From an uncultured Erysipelotrichaceae bacterium (GTDB lineage: Bacteria; Bacillota_I; Bacilli_A; Erysipelotrichales; Erysipelotrichaceae): DNA of 17,157 nucleotides. Below, in pieces: positions 7,698 to 14,549 of this stretch; position 1 is the first letter of the stretch, and every line of letters begins with the position of its first letter. The notes under the pieces are model-generated. The model had not been told where the DNA came from and searched no databases. It saw only the letters and a list, made by a program, of their open reading frames with translations. The DNA lies in the NCBI GenBank assembly GCA_900319505.1, contig ONOV01000201.1, forward strand, positions 1 through 17,157, given 5' to 3'. Both the position numbers and the translations under genes were made by a program.

Positions 7698-8657
7698 TTA
7701 ATGCATGGCTAACAGCAGCCCCAGTGCCGCACATACCGCTTCGATGAGCCAGAACATATGCACAACCGAATTCTCCGGCATGCCGGCCAGACGGAAGGCA
7801 AAGTGAATCGGCGTATACGGGAAGACTTTCTTGTGCCTGATCTTGACGGAAGTGATCTGAATGATGACCGTCAGGGTATCCACCACAAAGATGCCGCCGA
7901 TCAGAATCAGAGAGATCTCAGTTTTGGTTACCATGGCCATGGCGGCCAGAATGCCGCCTAAGGCAAGTGAGCCGGTATCCCCCATGAATACCTTTGCCGG
8001 CTTTTTATTGTAATGCAGGTAGCCAAACAGCGCCCCGATCACACCGGCCGCAAGCACCGATACGCCCATGCGCTTCTGCACAATGGCAATGATCAGATAA
8101 GCTGCAATTGCAATGATCGAACATCCGGCCGCAAGTCCATCCATACCATCCGTCAGATTGACCGCATTGGAAGAGCCGACAAACATGAACAGTACAAGAA
8201 TGAAGTAGCCATAGCCAAGATGCCATACATGATGACCGATCGGCAGGATGACCTCCAGTTCTGCATGAGAACGGTACAGCAGGAAGAACACCACCGCCAG
8301 GATCACCTGCATGATGAACTTCTGCATCGGTCTCAGACCGGTATTGTCATGGCGTACGGCAATGAGCCAGTCATCAATGAAACCGATGACGCCGTATCCC
8401 ATGAAAGCCAGGATCACAATCCATGTCTCAATATCCTTCACGGCTTCCGGTGATGAGATCAGGGTTACAATGACCGGAATGAGAATGAACAGAATGCCTC
8501 CCATGATCGGCGTACCGGCTTTTTTCTGATCATCTGACAGGGAATATTCAGAAATGGACTGGCCGACGCTCTTTGCCTTCATCCATCTGATAAAGTACGG
8601 CATCAGAATCAGTACGGCAATCAGACTGACCAAGAAGCACAGAATCAACTTAAGCAT
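7698..8657 (-). CDS. mraY: Phospho-N-acetylmuramoyl-pentapeptide-transferase MraY (divergent motifs)
   Basis: MraY is the integral membrane enzyme that moves phospho-MurNAc-pentapeptide from UDP onto undecaprenyl phosphate, making lipid I. This 319-aa protein has about ten hydrophobic segments and the family landmarks: KKAGTPIMGG (45-54), GFIDDW (92-97, with metal/catalytic D95 and D96), NLTDGMDGLAAG (167-178) and FMGDTGS (225-231, D227). Two elements usually invariant differ. The lysine of DDxxK is isoleucine (I99), and the HHH motif of the last cytoplasmic loop reads PIHFAFRLAG, keeping only H285. Start ATG has GGGAG 5 nt upstream. The gene follows pbpB by 38 nt and precedes a terminator. 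Context and the aspartates support MraY; the altered motifs leave room for an unusual substrate or a second, canonical MraY elsewhere. Confidence 0.94.
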   Translation of the reverse strand: MLKLILCFLVSLIAVLILMPYFIRWMKAKSVGQSISEYSLSDDQKKAGTPIMGGILFILIPVIVTLISSPEAVKDIETWIVILAFMGYGVIGFIDDWLIAVRHDNTGLRPMQKFIMQVILAVVFFLLYRSHAELEVILPIGHHVWHLGYGYFILVLFMFVGSSNAVNLTDGMDGLAAGCSIIAIAAYLIIAIVQKRMGVSVLAAGVIGALFGYLHYNKKPAKVFMGDTGSLALGGILAAMAMVTKTEISLILIGGIFVVDTLTVIIQITSVKIRHKKVFPYTPIHFAFRLAGMPENSVVHMFWLIEAVCAALGLLLAMH

Positions 8658-8696
8658 AATTTCTCCCTTTAATCTGTATTATTTTAAACCCGTATT

Positions 8697-10916
8697 CTAA
8701 CCGAACACAACCTGTATCTGCGTGCCCTTGTTGACAGCGGTGCCGGCCGGAACGCTCTGCGAGACGACCGTTCCTTCCCCATCCAGTGTAAAGCCGAAGC
8801 CGCTAACACTCCATAATGCCGTTACATCCTTACGGGTCCAGCCGCTCAGATCCGGCATAATAAAGCTCTGCGTATCTGTCAGAAGGAACACCCGCTGTCC
8901 GGTCTCGACCGTATCGCCCGCCTTTGGATACTGGTCAATGACAGTTGAACCGCCGCCCAGCACATTGATCTCTGTACCGCAGGAAGCGATCTGGTTCTGG
9001 GCATAGCCGGTACTGTGGTTGACAAGATCCGGCATCGTATAGGTCTTGATTTCCTGTACCTGCTGGGTCGTATCCGTCTGAGCTGTATCCGCCGTATCTG
9101 CTGCCGCACTGTCCCCGCCGTCATGCAGGTTGAGCTCCTGGGCAACTTTGCGCAGCAGATCAATTTCATGCTGGGTGGAAGAACCATCCCCCAGTTCATG
9201 TTCAAAGGCATAGTAGACAAACACCTTGGGATCATCCGCCGGCATGCCTACGGCAATGGAGGAAATAACCCGGTCGTTGTTATAGGAACCGTTGATGGCC
9301 TCTTCTGCCGTACCGGTCTTGCCGCAGATCTGACATTCCGGAATCTTGAGATTGGTCAGACCGCCGCCGTCCTCATTGGCTACTTTCCAGAGAACATTCT
9401 GAATCTTACTGGCACTTTCAGCCGTAATCGGATTGGATACGATCTGGGTCCTGCCCTGGTAGTACACCTTGGAAGAATCATAGGAATCACGGATGGAATC
9501 AATGAAGTACGGTTTCTTGCATGTGCCGTCCGACAGAATACCGGAGTAGGCCTGCATCATCTGCAGCATCGTTACGGTAGAGCCCTGACCGAATGCCAGG
9601 TTGATGCGGTCGCCGACCGTGGAGAAGGACAGATCGCCTGAAGCTTCGGAAAGACCGTCCGTATTGACATCCTGGAAGAAGCCGAACTTTTCCAGATAGT
9701 CCTTCAGGATTTCAGGAGTAATGTATTCGGTTTCCAGCGTGACGGCGATGGTGTTGAGGGAACGCATGAGTCCCTCATCAAAGGTCGGATTGTTATAGGA
9801 GTACTTGCCATAGTTGTAGATACAGCCGTCCGCATTGGCTTGCGAGGTACGGACCGGATCATTGTTCTGGTCTGCCGCATAGCAGTACTGATAGCCTTCA
9901 CCGGTCTGGTTGGAATCATACTTTCCTTCATTGATCGCAGATGCCCATGTGAAGGTCTTCATCGTAGAACCCGGCTCATACGCTGCCTGACGGCCGTAAT
10001 CTACATAATCCGTAATGTTCATTTCATTGGGATCAAAGCCGGGATACTGGCCCCAGGCCAGCACTCTGCCGGTATCCACTTCCATAACGCCGCCCCATAC
10101 TTTGGTCGTATTCTTATAGTCTCTGACCGTTTCCTTGAACGAAGCTTCCAGCTGTTCCTGAATCGCACTGTCCAGCGTCAGCGTCACATTGGCGCCGTTT
10201 TCCGCCGACACCACACTCTCCTGCATGCCCGGCAGCACATAGCCCTCACTGTCCGCCTGATACGTACGTGATCCGTCCTTGCCGGCCAGATAATCATCCA
10301 GCACCTGTTCCAGACCCATCTGCCCCTTGTAGCGCCCGTTATCATCACGCGTCACATAGCCGATGAGATTGGAAGCGAACTCTCCCTTGGGATAAATTCT
10401 GGTAATACTGTCGGTAAAGCCGATTCCTTCCAGCCCCGTATCTTCAATCTTCTGCCTGGTCTCCTGAGAAAGATTGCGGCCGGCATCCCCAAGCTCAGTC
10501 TGATAGATGTCCTGGCTGAGATAGCCGAGGATACTGTCCTTGTCCAGATTCAGAATACCGCTCAGCACTTGCGCGGTCTTTTCCTTGTCCTTGACATAGG
10601 ACACATCATTCTTCTTCGCCTTGGCGGCATCCAGCACACAATAGATATCATACGTATGCGTATCTTCGGCAATCACCTTGCCGTCCCGGTCATAGATATT
10701 GCCCCGGTAGGCGCTGATGGTCTCTGTCACCGTATTGGCACTGTCCGCATAGGCACTCAGATCCGTCCCGGAGGCCAGATGTACTTTTTTGATGGATACG
10801 AAAAAAACATCGGTAATCAGTAAGGCCATCACAATAAAAGATGCCAGCATCAGATGTCCGACTGTATCCGGTGTTCTTCTGTGTTTTCTTTTTCTGTTTC
10901 TTTTCTGATCTGCCAT
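8697..10916 (-). CDS. pbpB: Class B penicillin-binding protein with two PASTA domains (septal transpeptidase)
   Basis: A 739-aa D,D-transpeptidase of the FtsI/PBP2B/SpoVD group that cross-links septal peptidoglycan on the outer face of the membrane. Numbering from the ATG at 10916: basic cytoplasmic tail, one membrane anchor (about 20-42), a PBP-dimer domain containing RGNIYDRDG (71-79), and the transpeptidase with active serine S317 in STMK (317-320), SLN (386-388) and KTGTAE (533-538). After an Ala/Asp/Thr-rich linker (about 600-620) come two C-terminal PASTA repeats (about 625-681 and 685-739), which in related proteins bind muropeptide or stabilise the enzyme. An ATG at 10922 overlaps the ftsL stop but is only 1 nt from the GGAG site; the ATG at 10916 has 7 nt spacing and is preferred. 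It sits between ftsL and mraY, as in Bacillus, where the product pairs with FtsL/DivIC. Confidence 0.96.
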   Translation of the reverse strand: MADQKRNRKRKHRRTPDTVGHLMLASFIVMALLITDVFFVSIKKVHLASGTDLSAYADSANTVTETISAYRGNIYDRDGKVIAEDTHTYDIYCVLDAAKAKKNDVSYVKDKEKTAQVLSGILNLDKDSILGYLSQDIYQTELGDAGRNLSQETRQKIEDTGLEGIGFTDSITRIYPKGEFASNLIGYVTRDDNGRYKGQMGLEQVLDDYLAGKDGSRTYQADSEGYVLPGMQESVVSAENGANVTLTLDSAIQEQLEASFKETVRDYKNTTKVWGGVMEVDTGRVLAWGQYPGFDPNEMNITDYVDYGRQAAYEPGSTMKTFTWASAINEGKYDSNQTGEGYQYCYAADQNNDPVRTSQANADGCIYNYGKYSYNNPTFDEGLMRSLNTIAVTLETEYITPEILKDYLEKFGFFQDVNTDGLSEASGDLSFSTVGDRINLAFGQGSTVTMLQMMQAYSGILSDGTCKKPYFIDSIRDSYDSSKVYYQGRTQIVSNPITAESASKIQNVLWKVANEDGGGLTNLKIPECQICGKTGTAEEAINGSYNNDRVISSIAVGMPADDPKVFVYYAFEHELGDGSSTQHEIDLLRKVAQELNLHDGGDSAAADTADTAQTDTTQQVQEIKTYTMPDLVNHSTGYAQNQIASCGTEINVLGGGSTVIDQYPKAGDTVETGQRVFLLTDTQSFIMPDLSGWTRKDVTALWSVSGFGFTLDGEGTVVSQSVPAGTAVNKGTQIQVVFG

Positions 10917-10918
10917 TT

Positions 10919-11248
10919 TCATTCTCCGCTGTTATCTGCTGCGGAAATGGTAATGACACTGTCGGAATCCGTACTCATGCCGGCATCAGACGCAATCGTA
11001 TTGACTCTGTCCCGATTGGCAAGGGTCTGAATGTCTACCTGCATGGCATCATTTTCAGTTTCCAGAGCAGTGATCTGTGTATTGGTCTTCTGAATCTTCG
11101 TACTCAGACTGTTGTTGTAGGAACGGCAGAACAGAGCACTGATAAAGAACATTCCCGCTGCGACAAGAAAGATGTTAAGCGAAAATCTCAGTAAATCCAA
11201 TCTGCTTTTCTTTTTTTTCACGTTTTTTGTCCTGACGCTGCTGTTCAT
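10919..11248 (-). CDS. ftsL: Cell division protein FtsL
   Basis: A 109-aa bitopic membrane protein in the position and form of FtsL, the septal protein that with DivIC/FtsB activates the division synthase. Seen: a strongly basic cytoplasmic start (KKKK at 11-14), one membrane segment (about 19-41), and an extracellular coiled-coil-like stretch (about 45-80) with polar and hydrophobic residues in heptad spacing, ending in an acidic Ser-rich tail. There are no catalytic motifs; FtsL is recognised mainly by size, topology and synteny. The ATG is preceded by GAGGG 9 nt upstream and follows rsmH by 4 nt. Its stop overlaps an upstream ATG of pbpB, so the two are closely coupled. DivIC-family assignment is an alternative name for the same fold. 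Confidence 0.85.
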   Translation of the reverse strand: MNSSVRTKNVKKKKSRLDLLRFSLNIFLVAAGMFFISALFCRSYNNSLSTKIQKTNTQITALETENDAMQVDIQTLANRDRVNTIASDAGMSTDSDSVITISAADNSGE

Positions 11249-11252
11249 GTTC

Positions 11253-12191
11253 CTAATCCCTCTTGATTCTTTCTATTCCTCTCAGCTTGGCACTGTGTGC
11301 CCGATGATTTTCATTCAGCTCCTCTTCATCTGATACAATCGGTTTCTTCGTCAGAAGAAGGAAGGAGGCCTGCTCCATCTGACTCGCCTTGACCGGAAGC
11401 CGAGGCGCGACAGATGGAGCAGCAGACAAATCTTTAAAAGTATTCTTCACCATGCGGTCTTCCAGTGAATGAAACGTAATGACAGCACATCTGCCATGTA
11501 CATTCAGAAGACTGCAGGCTTCACGAAGTCCGGCCTCCAGTGCCCCCAGTTCATCATTGACGGCAATACGGAGTGCCTGGAATGTTTTCTTGGCCGGATG
11601 GCCTTTGCGGTATAGTTCGCGGGGCGGCAGAGAAGCACGGATGACATCAACAAGTTCAAAGGTAGTTGTGATTGGTGTTATGGTTCTGCTTTTTACAATG
11701 TTCCGTGCAATGGAGGCAGCGTAGCGCTCCTCTCCATAGTCTCTGAGAATCTTTGTGAGTTCTGCTTCACTGTACGTATTGACAATCTGATACGCATCCA
11801 GTGTCTGGTTCCGGTCCATACGCATGTCCAGTCTTGCGTCAAACCGGTAGCTGAATCCCCTTTCCGGGTCATCAAACTGCGGTGAACTCACCCCGAGATC
11901 CATCATGACCCCATCCACTTCATGAATGCCCAGCTCTGCCAGGTCTTCCTTCATATGCCGGAAGTCATCATGGATGAATGTCACCTGATCCAGGTGTTCT
12001 TTGAGATTCTCTTTTGATTCCGCAATCGCCTGCTCATCTTTATCAAACGCATAAAGATGGCCGGCAGTCAGTTCTGAGATCAGTAAACCGGCATGTCCCC
12101 CTCTGCCTAATGTGCCATCCACATAGATGCCGTCAGGCTTTACTCTGAGAAGATCTACCGTTTCATGGAGAAGTACCGCAGTGTGTTCCAT
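11253..12191 (-). CDS. rsmH: 16S rRNA (cytosine1402-N4)-methyltransferase RsmH
   Basis: RsmH (MraW) methylates N4 of C1402 in 16S rRNA at the ribosomal P site, using S-adenosylmethionine. The 312-aa length is normal. Motifs: HETVDLL (9-15), SAM-binding GTLGRGGH (26-33), FDKD (49-52), MMDLGVSSPQFD (96-107) and RGFSYRFDARLDMRMD (111-126), then HPAKKTFQALRIAVNDEL and ITFHSLEDRMVK in the C-terminal half. The ATG shares one base with the mraZ stop (TAATG) and has GGAG 8 nt upstream, within mraZ. The mraZ-rsmH-ftsL order is the conserved front of the dcw cluster. Nothing is unusual. Confidence 0.98.
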   Translation of the reverse strand: MEHTAVLLHETVDLLRVKPDGIYVDGTLGRGGHAGLLISELTAGHLYAFDKDEQAIAESKENLKEHLDQVTFIHDDFRHMKEDLAELGIHEVDGVMMDLGVSSPQFDDPERGFSYRFDARLDMRMDRNQTLDAYQIVNTYSEAELTKILRDYGEERYAASIARNIVKSRTITPITTTFELVDVIRASLPPRELYRKGHPAKKTFQALRIAVNDELGALEAGLREACSLLNVHGRCAVITFHSLEDRMVKNTFKDLSAAPSVAPRLPVKASQMEQASFLLLTKKPIVSDEEELNENHRAHSAKLRGIERIKRD

Positions 12192-12652
12192 TACAGTTTC
12201 TCCAGCAGTTCCGTCATGGCTTCGGCATTGGCTTCAAACGAGTCATCCGCTTCACTGTCGAAGCTGTCCCATCTCTGTTCAGACCAGATCTCAAAATAAT
12301 CCGAACAGCCGACGATGACACACGGCTTATCAATACCGGCAATATCCACCAGGAACTGAGGAAGCTGCAGACGTCCCTGTCCATCCAGCTCTGATTCCAC
12401 TGCCTTCGAGGTAATCGAGCGGATGTACAGACGTACTTCCCGTCTGGTATGAGGCAGTTTTGCCAGTTCTGCCATCTTGGCCTGCCAGGCATCGCTGTTG
12501 TACACAGCCAGACACCCATCCAGACCTCTGGTGACATAGAAAGCAGGACTGAGCACCTCTCTGAACCGGGCAGGAATAATCAGCCTGTTCTTGGCATCCA
12601 GATTATGCCTGTATTCACCAAGAAATGCTGTTTTGACTTCCTTTCCTTCCAC
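12191..12652 (-). CDS. mraZ: Transcriptional regulator MraZ
   Basis: MraZ is an AbrB-fold, ring-forming DNA-binding protein that represses or activates its own dcw operon. The 153-aa frame has the two repeated domains with the DxxxR signature: NLDAKNRLIIP (17-27) and ELDGQGRLQLP in the second half. Canonical MraZ starts with MFLGEY, but here the codon before FLGEY is GCA, with no ATG nearby. The GTG at 12652 is chosen because GGAG lies 9 nt upstream (12662-12665), about 25 nt after the inferred transcription start. It adds nine residues to the usual N-terminus. Another GTG at 12682 lacks a ribosome site and lies upstream of the inferred start of transcription. First gene of the mraZ-rsmH-ftsL-pbpB-mraY operon, probably self-regulated through the repeats overlapping its start. 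Confidence 0.95.
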   Translation of the reverse strand: MEGKEVKTAFLGEYRHNLDAKNRLIIPARFREVLSPAFYVTRGLDGCLAVYNSDAWQAKMAELAKLPHTRREVRLYIRSITSKAVESELDGQGRLQLPQFLVDIAGIDKPCVIVGCSDYFEIWSEQRWDSFDSEADDSFEANAEAMTELLEKL

Positions 12653-12696
12653 TTTGTGCCACTCCGTTCTACTTTGTACCACCAGTATACCACCAG
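12646..12696 (-). promoter_or_regulatory. mraZ promoter with MraZ-box direct repeats
   Basis: On the minus strand three direct repeats follow at exact 10-bp period: AAAGTAGAAC (12675-12666), GGAGTGGCAC (12665-12656) and AAAGTGGAAG (12655-12646). A partial copy with GTGGTAC lies at 12685-12676, and a similar CTGGTGGTA lies 11 bp further up. The form matches the AAAGTG[T/G]N3 MraZ box reported for Mycoplasma gallisepticum. An extended -10, TGGTATACT (TATACT at 12689-12684), lies inside the repeat block, giving a start near 12677. MraZ bound here would cover -10, start and ribosome site. Confidence 0.75.
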
Positions 12697-12714
12697 CCTC
12701 TGTTTTTCACATAT

Positions 12715-12750
12715 AAAAAATGGGTGAAAGCAGAATTTGTTTTCACCCAT
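12715..12750 (-). terminator. Second tandem terminator after rpmF
   Basis: ATGGGTGAAA (12720-12729) pairs with TTTCACCCAT (12741-12750), a 10-bp perfect stem, followed on the minus strand by six T. It insulates the mraZ promoter from readthrough of the rpmF unit. Confidence 0.88.
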
Positions 12751-12769
12751 GACTATCTCTTCAGAAAAT

Positions 12770-12791
12770 AAAAAAATCCGGTCTCCCGGAT
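12770..12791 (-). terminator. First tandem terminator after rpmF
   Basis: ATCCGG-GAGA-CCGGAT hairpin (12776-12791) followed on the minus strand by a long T run, 10 nt past the rpmF stop. Confidence 0.88.
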
Positions 12792-12800
12792 ATTGTGGAA

Positions 12801-12977
12801 TTACTCCGCAGCAGGTGTTTCAGCCTTGCCGACATTGCCGCACTTAGGGCAGGCATGATGAGGGAGCTTCATTGCACCGCAGACCGGGCACTTAACCAGT
12901 GTAGGTCTGTTCAGTACATAATGTGTTCTTCTCTTATTCTTTCTTGTCTTTGAATTTCTTCTCTGCTGTACTGCCAT
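12801..12977 (-). CDS. rpmF: 50S ribosomal protein L32
   Basis: A 58-aa ribosomal protein L32, a structural part of the large subunit near the exit tunnel region. The basic N-terminus MAVQQRRNSKTRKNKRRTHY is typical, and a zinc ribbon follows with CPVCG and CPKCG pairs, so this is the zinc-binding (C+) form. AGGAGGTG lies 7 nt upstream of the ATG. It directly follows the yceD-like gene, the conserved bacterial pairing, and is closed by two terminators. Confidence 0.98.
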   Translation of the reverse strand: MAVQQRRNSKTRKNKRRTHYVLNRPTLVKCPVCGAMKLPHHACPKCGNVGKAETPAAE

Positions 12978-12994
12978 TTCTCAGCACCTCCTGT

Positions 12995-13498
12995 TCACTC
13001 TTTGAATTCTTTCAGCTTAGCCAGACGCGGATCGCCTTCGGACTTTTTTTCCTGCTCGTACGCATCTTCAGTCAGTACGCGCCATCCATCCCCGGAAGGA
13101 TACGCATCCTCATCGGCTTCAGTCACCGAGATCGGTACTTCCAGCAGGATATTATCAATAACTGCAGGAAGAAGATCTATGACTTCATCCGTAACGATCC
13201 GGATACTGTCGTCATCTTCAACCGGCGCAAAAGCGTATGTCTCATGACTTTCCGTATCCAGGGGAACTTCAATCGGTTCATTGGTAATGGCATCCGGACA
13301 GATCATGGTTCCCTCAATATGCAGGTCGCACATGAACAGTTCGTTTTCACTGTCAAAGAATCCATTGCCGTAAACATGAATGTCTTTCACACCCCGGATC
13401 AGATCACTGGAAGAAAAGGCATCATCGGCTATTTCAATCATTTCATCGAAGTCAACCGGACCTTCATGCAGTTCCAGCTCATCTCTTGTCCACTTCAC
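12995..13498 (-). CDS. YceD family (DUF177) protein linked to L32
   Basis: A 167-aa acidic cytoplasmic protein of the YceD/DUF177 family, which is almost always encoded just before rpmF and is linked to 23S rRNA or large-subunit accumulation in plants and bacteria. Seen: start MKWTRDEL, a central LHIEGTMICPDAITNEPIEV segment matching the family's beta-rich core with its conserved cysteine, and an acidic middle and C-terminal part (DEDAYPSGDGW), ending with DPRLAKLKEFKE, the usual tail of such proteins. The GTG start at 13498 has AAGGAG 7 nt upstream, and no better start exists. It is first in a two-gene operon with rpmF, 17 nt apart, under a clear promoter. Molecular activity is not settled for the family. 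Confidence 0.9.
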   Translation of the reverse strand: MKWTRDELELHEGPVDFDEMIEIADDAFSSSDLIRGVKDIHVYGNGFFDSENELFMCDLHIEGTMICPDAITNEPIEVPLDTESHETYAFAPVEDDDSIRIVTDEVIDLLPAVIDNILLEVPISVTEADEDAYPSGDGWRVLTEDAYEQEKKSEGDPRLAKLKEFKE

Positions 13499-13529
13499 GG
13501 CTGTTCTCCTTGTTCGTTAGCGCTAGTAC

Positions 13530-13557
13530 ATTATAACAAACGCCTTGACAAAGTCAA
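13530..13557 (-). promoter_or_regulatory. Promoter of the yceD-rpmF operon
   Basis: TTGACT (13557-13552) and TATAAT (13535-13530) with 16-bp spacing on the minus strand, a near-consensus vegetative promoter. The -35 lies in a TTGAC-TTT-GTCAA inverted repeat, which is also part of the hairpin noted at 13542-13582. Confidence 0.85.
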
Positions 13558-13582
13558 CGGAAATTCCCGCATCTGTCAAGGC
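13542..13582 (-). terminator. Inverted repeat after the hydrolase gene, possible terminator
   Basis: GCCTTGACA and TGTCAAGGC (13542-13550 and 13574-13582) form a 9-bp perfect stem with a 23-nt spacer, starting 9 nt past the hydrolase stop. The following bases on the minus strand, GTTTGTTATAATG, are T-rich but not a clean T run. It may end hydrolase transcription, and it overlaps the yceD -35 box. Confidence 0.45.
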
Positions 13583-13590
13583 ATTTTACT

Positions 13591-14493
13591 TTATTCCTGT
13601 GTTTCCTTCAGACCGTTCTGAATGATGTCGATAATATCCGCCGCAACAATGTCACGATCATCCTCATTCAGAATCTCATGGCGCATATGCGGATACACCT
13701 TGGCATGGATATTGGTATAGCCTGCTTTCTTCAATACATCCATGCTGGTATTGAATCCTTCTTCTCCGCCCCGGCATGGGTCATCTTCCCCTGCCAGGAA
13801 ATAGATCGGCAGATCCGGTACGGAACAGAGATAGAGATCACTGTCATTCATCTGTATCATCCCGTCAACCAGATCCAGATAGCCCTGGATGGTGAACGGA
13901 ACGCCGCAGTTTGGATCATGATAATATCTCTGCACATTATCCTTATTATATGAGATCCAGTCATTCGGCGTTTCCGGTTTTTTAATTTCTTTGTTGAAGG
14001 TGCCGGTCATCATATTGTCGAGAAGCTTTGAATGGCCTTTGCCGCCTTTGACTGCCTTGATGGAGGAGGCAAGCGGTTTGGCTAACGGCGCGGCATTATT
14101 ATAGGCGGGCGGACCGGAAAGAATCATGCCGTCAATGAGCGTATCATTTTCCTGCAGGAAACATCTGCCGATCATCGTACCCATGGAATGGCCGAAATAC
14201 CACAGCGGCAGATCCGGATAATGCCGGTGCATGTAAAGGGCTGCCTGTACGGCACTGTCCACCAGTGTTTTCCAGCCATTCTTTTCACCGAACCAGCCGG
14301 ACGGCTCTCCTTCTTCCACCGAATCACCGTGCCCGGGCAGATCATACGTCATGACGACAATATGATTCTCAGCCAGCCGGCGGGCAAACCACTCATAGCG
14401 GCGGCGGTGTTCTTCCATGCCGTGTACGATGAAAACCGCTGCTTCAGCCTCTTTTTCCGGACGGAACAGATTCATTGCCAGACTTTTTTTCAT
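13591..14493 (-). CDS. Alpha/beta hydrolase, monoacylglycerol lipase / lysophospholipase type
   Basis: A 300-aa alpha/beta-fold hydrolase of the Hydrolase_4 (serine aminopeptidase S33) group, which cleaves esters such as monoacylglycerols or lysophospholipids. Seen: oxyanion-hole HGMEEH (24-29), YDLPGHGDS (50-58), nucleophile elbow GHSMGT with S103, the acid D238 (or D237) in AGEDDPC, and the base H272 in MRHEIL. The full triad is present. There is no signal peptide, so it is cytoplasmic. The length fits the family; a mobile lid lies between about 130 and 215. ATG 14493 has GAGGT 7 nt upstream. It is a single gene, divergent from tmcAL across 56 bp. The substrate is not readable from the sequence. 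Confidence 0.9.
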   Translation of the reverse strand: MKKSLAMNLFRPEKEAEAAVFIVHGMEEHRRRYEWFARRLAENHIVVMTYDLPGHGDSVEEGEPSGWFGEKNGWKTLVDSAVQAALYMHRHYPDLPLWYFGHSMGTMIGRCFLQENDTLIDGMILSGPPAYNNAAPLAKPLASSIKAVKGGKGHSKLLDNMMTGTFNKEIKKPETPNDWISYNKDNVQRYYHDPNCGVPFTIQGYLDLVDGMIQMNDSDLYLCSVPDLPIYFLAGEDDPCRGGEEGFNTSMDVLKKAGYTNIHAKVYPHMRHEILNEDDRDIVAADIIDIIQNGLKETQE

Positions 14494-14549
14494 AACACAT
14501 ACCTCTTTTAGTATTGTAACATTAGTCCGGAAAGCAGGAGTAAATTTTT
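14494..14549. promoter_or_regulatory. Shared divergent region between hydrolase and tmcAL
   Basis: Only 56 bp separate two divergent start codons, so both promoters must overlap here or lie within coding sequence. For the minus strand an extended -10, TGTTACAAT (TACAAT at 14518-14513), is visible, with no good -35. For the plus strand I see no convincing box. Confidence 0.4.

Noticed and set aside
7698..8657. MraY as a pseudogene
   Set aside because: The frame is intact at normal length with all catalytic aspartates, a good ribosome site and conserved operon position.
12653..12682. Upstream GTG start for mraZ at 12682
   Set aside because: No ribosome binding site, and it lies upstream of the transcription start implied by the TATACT box.
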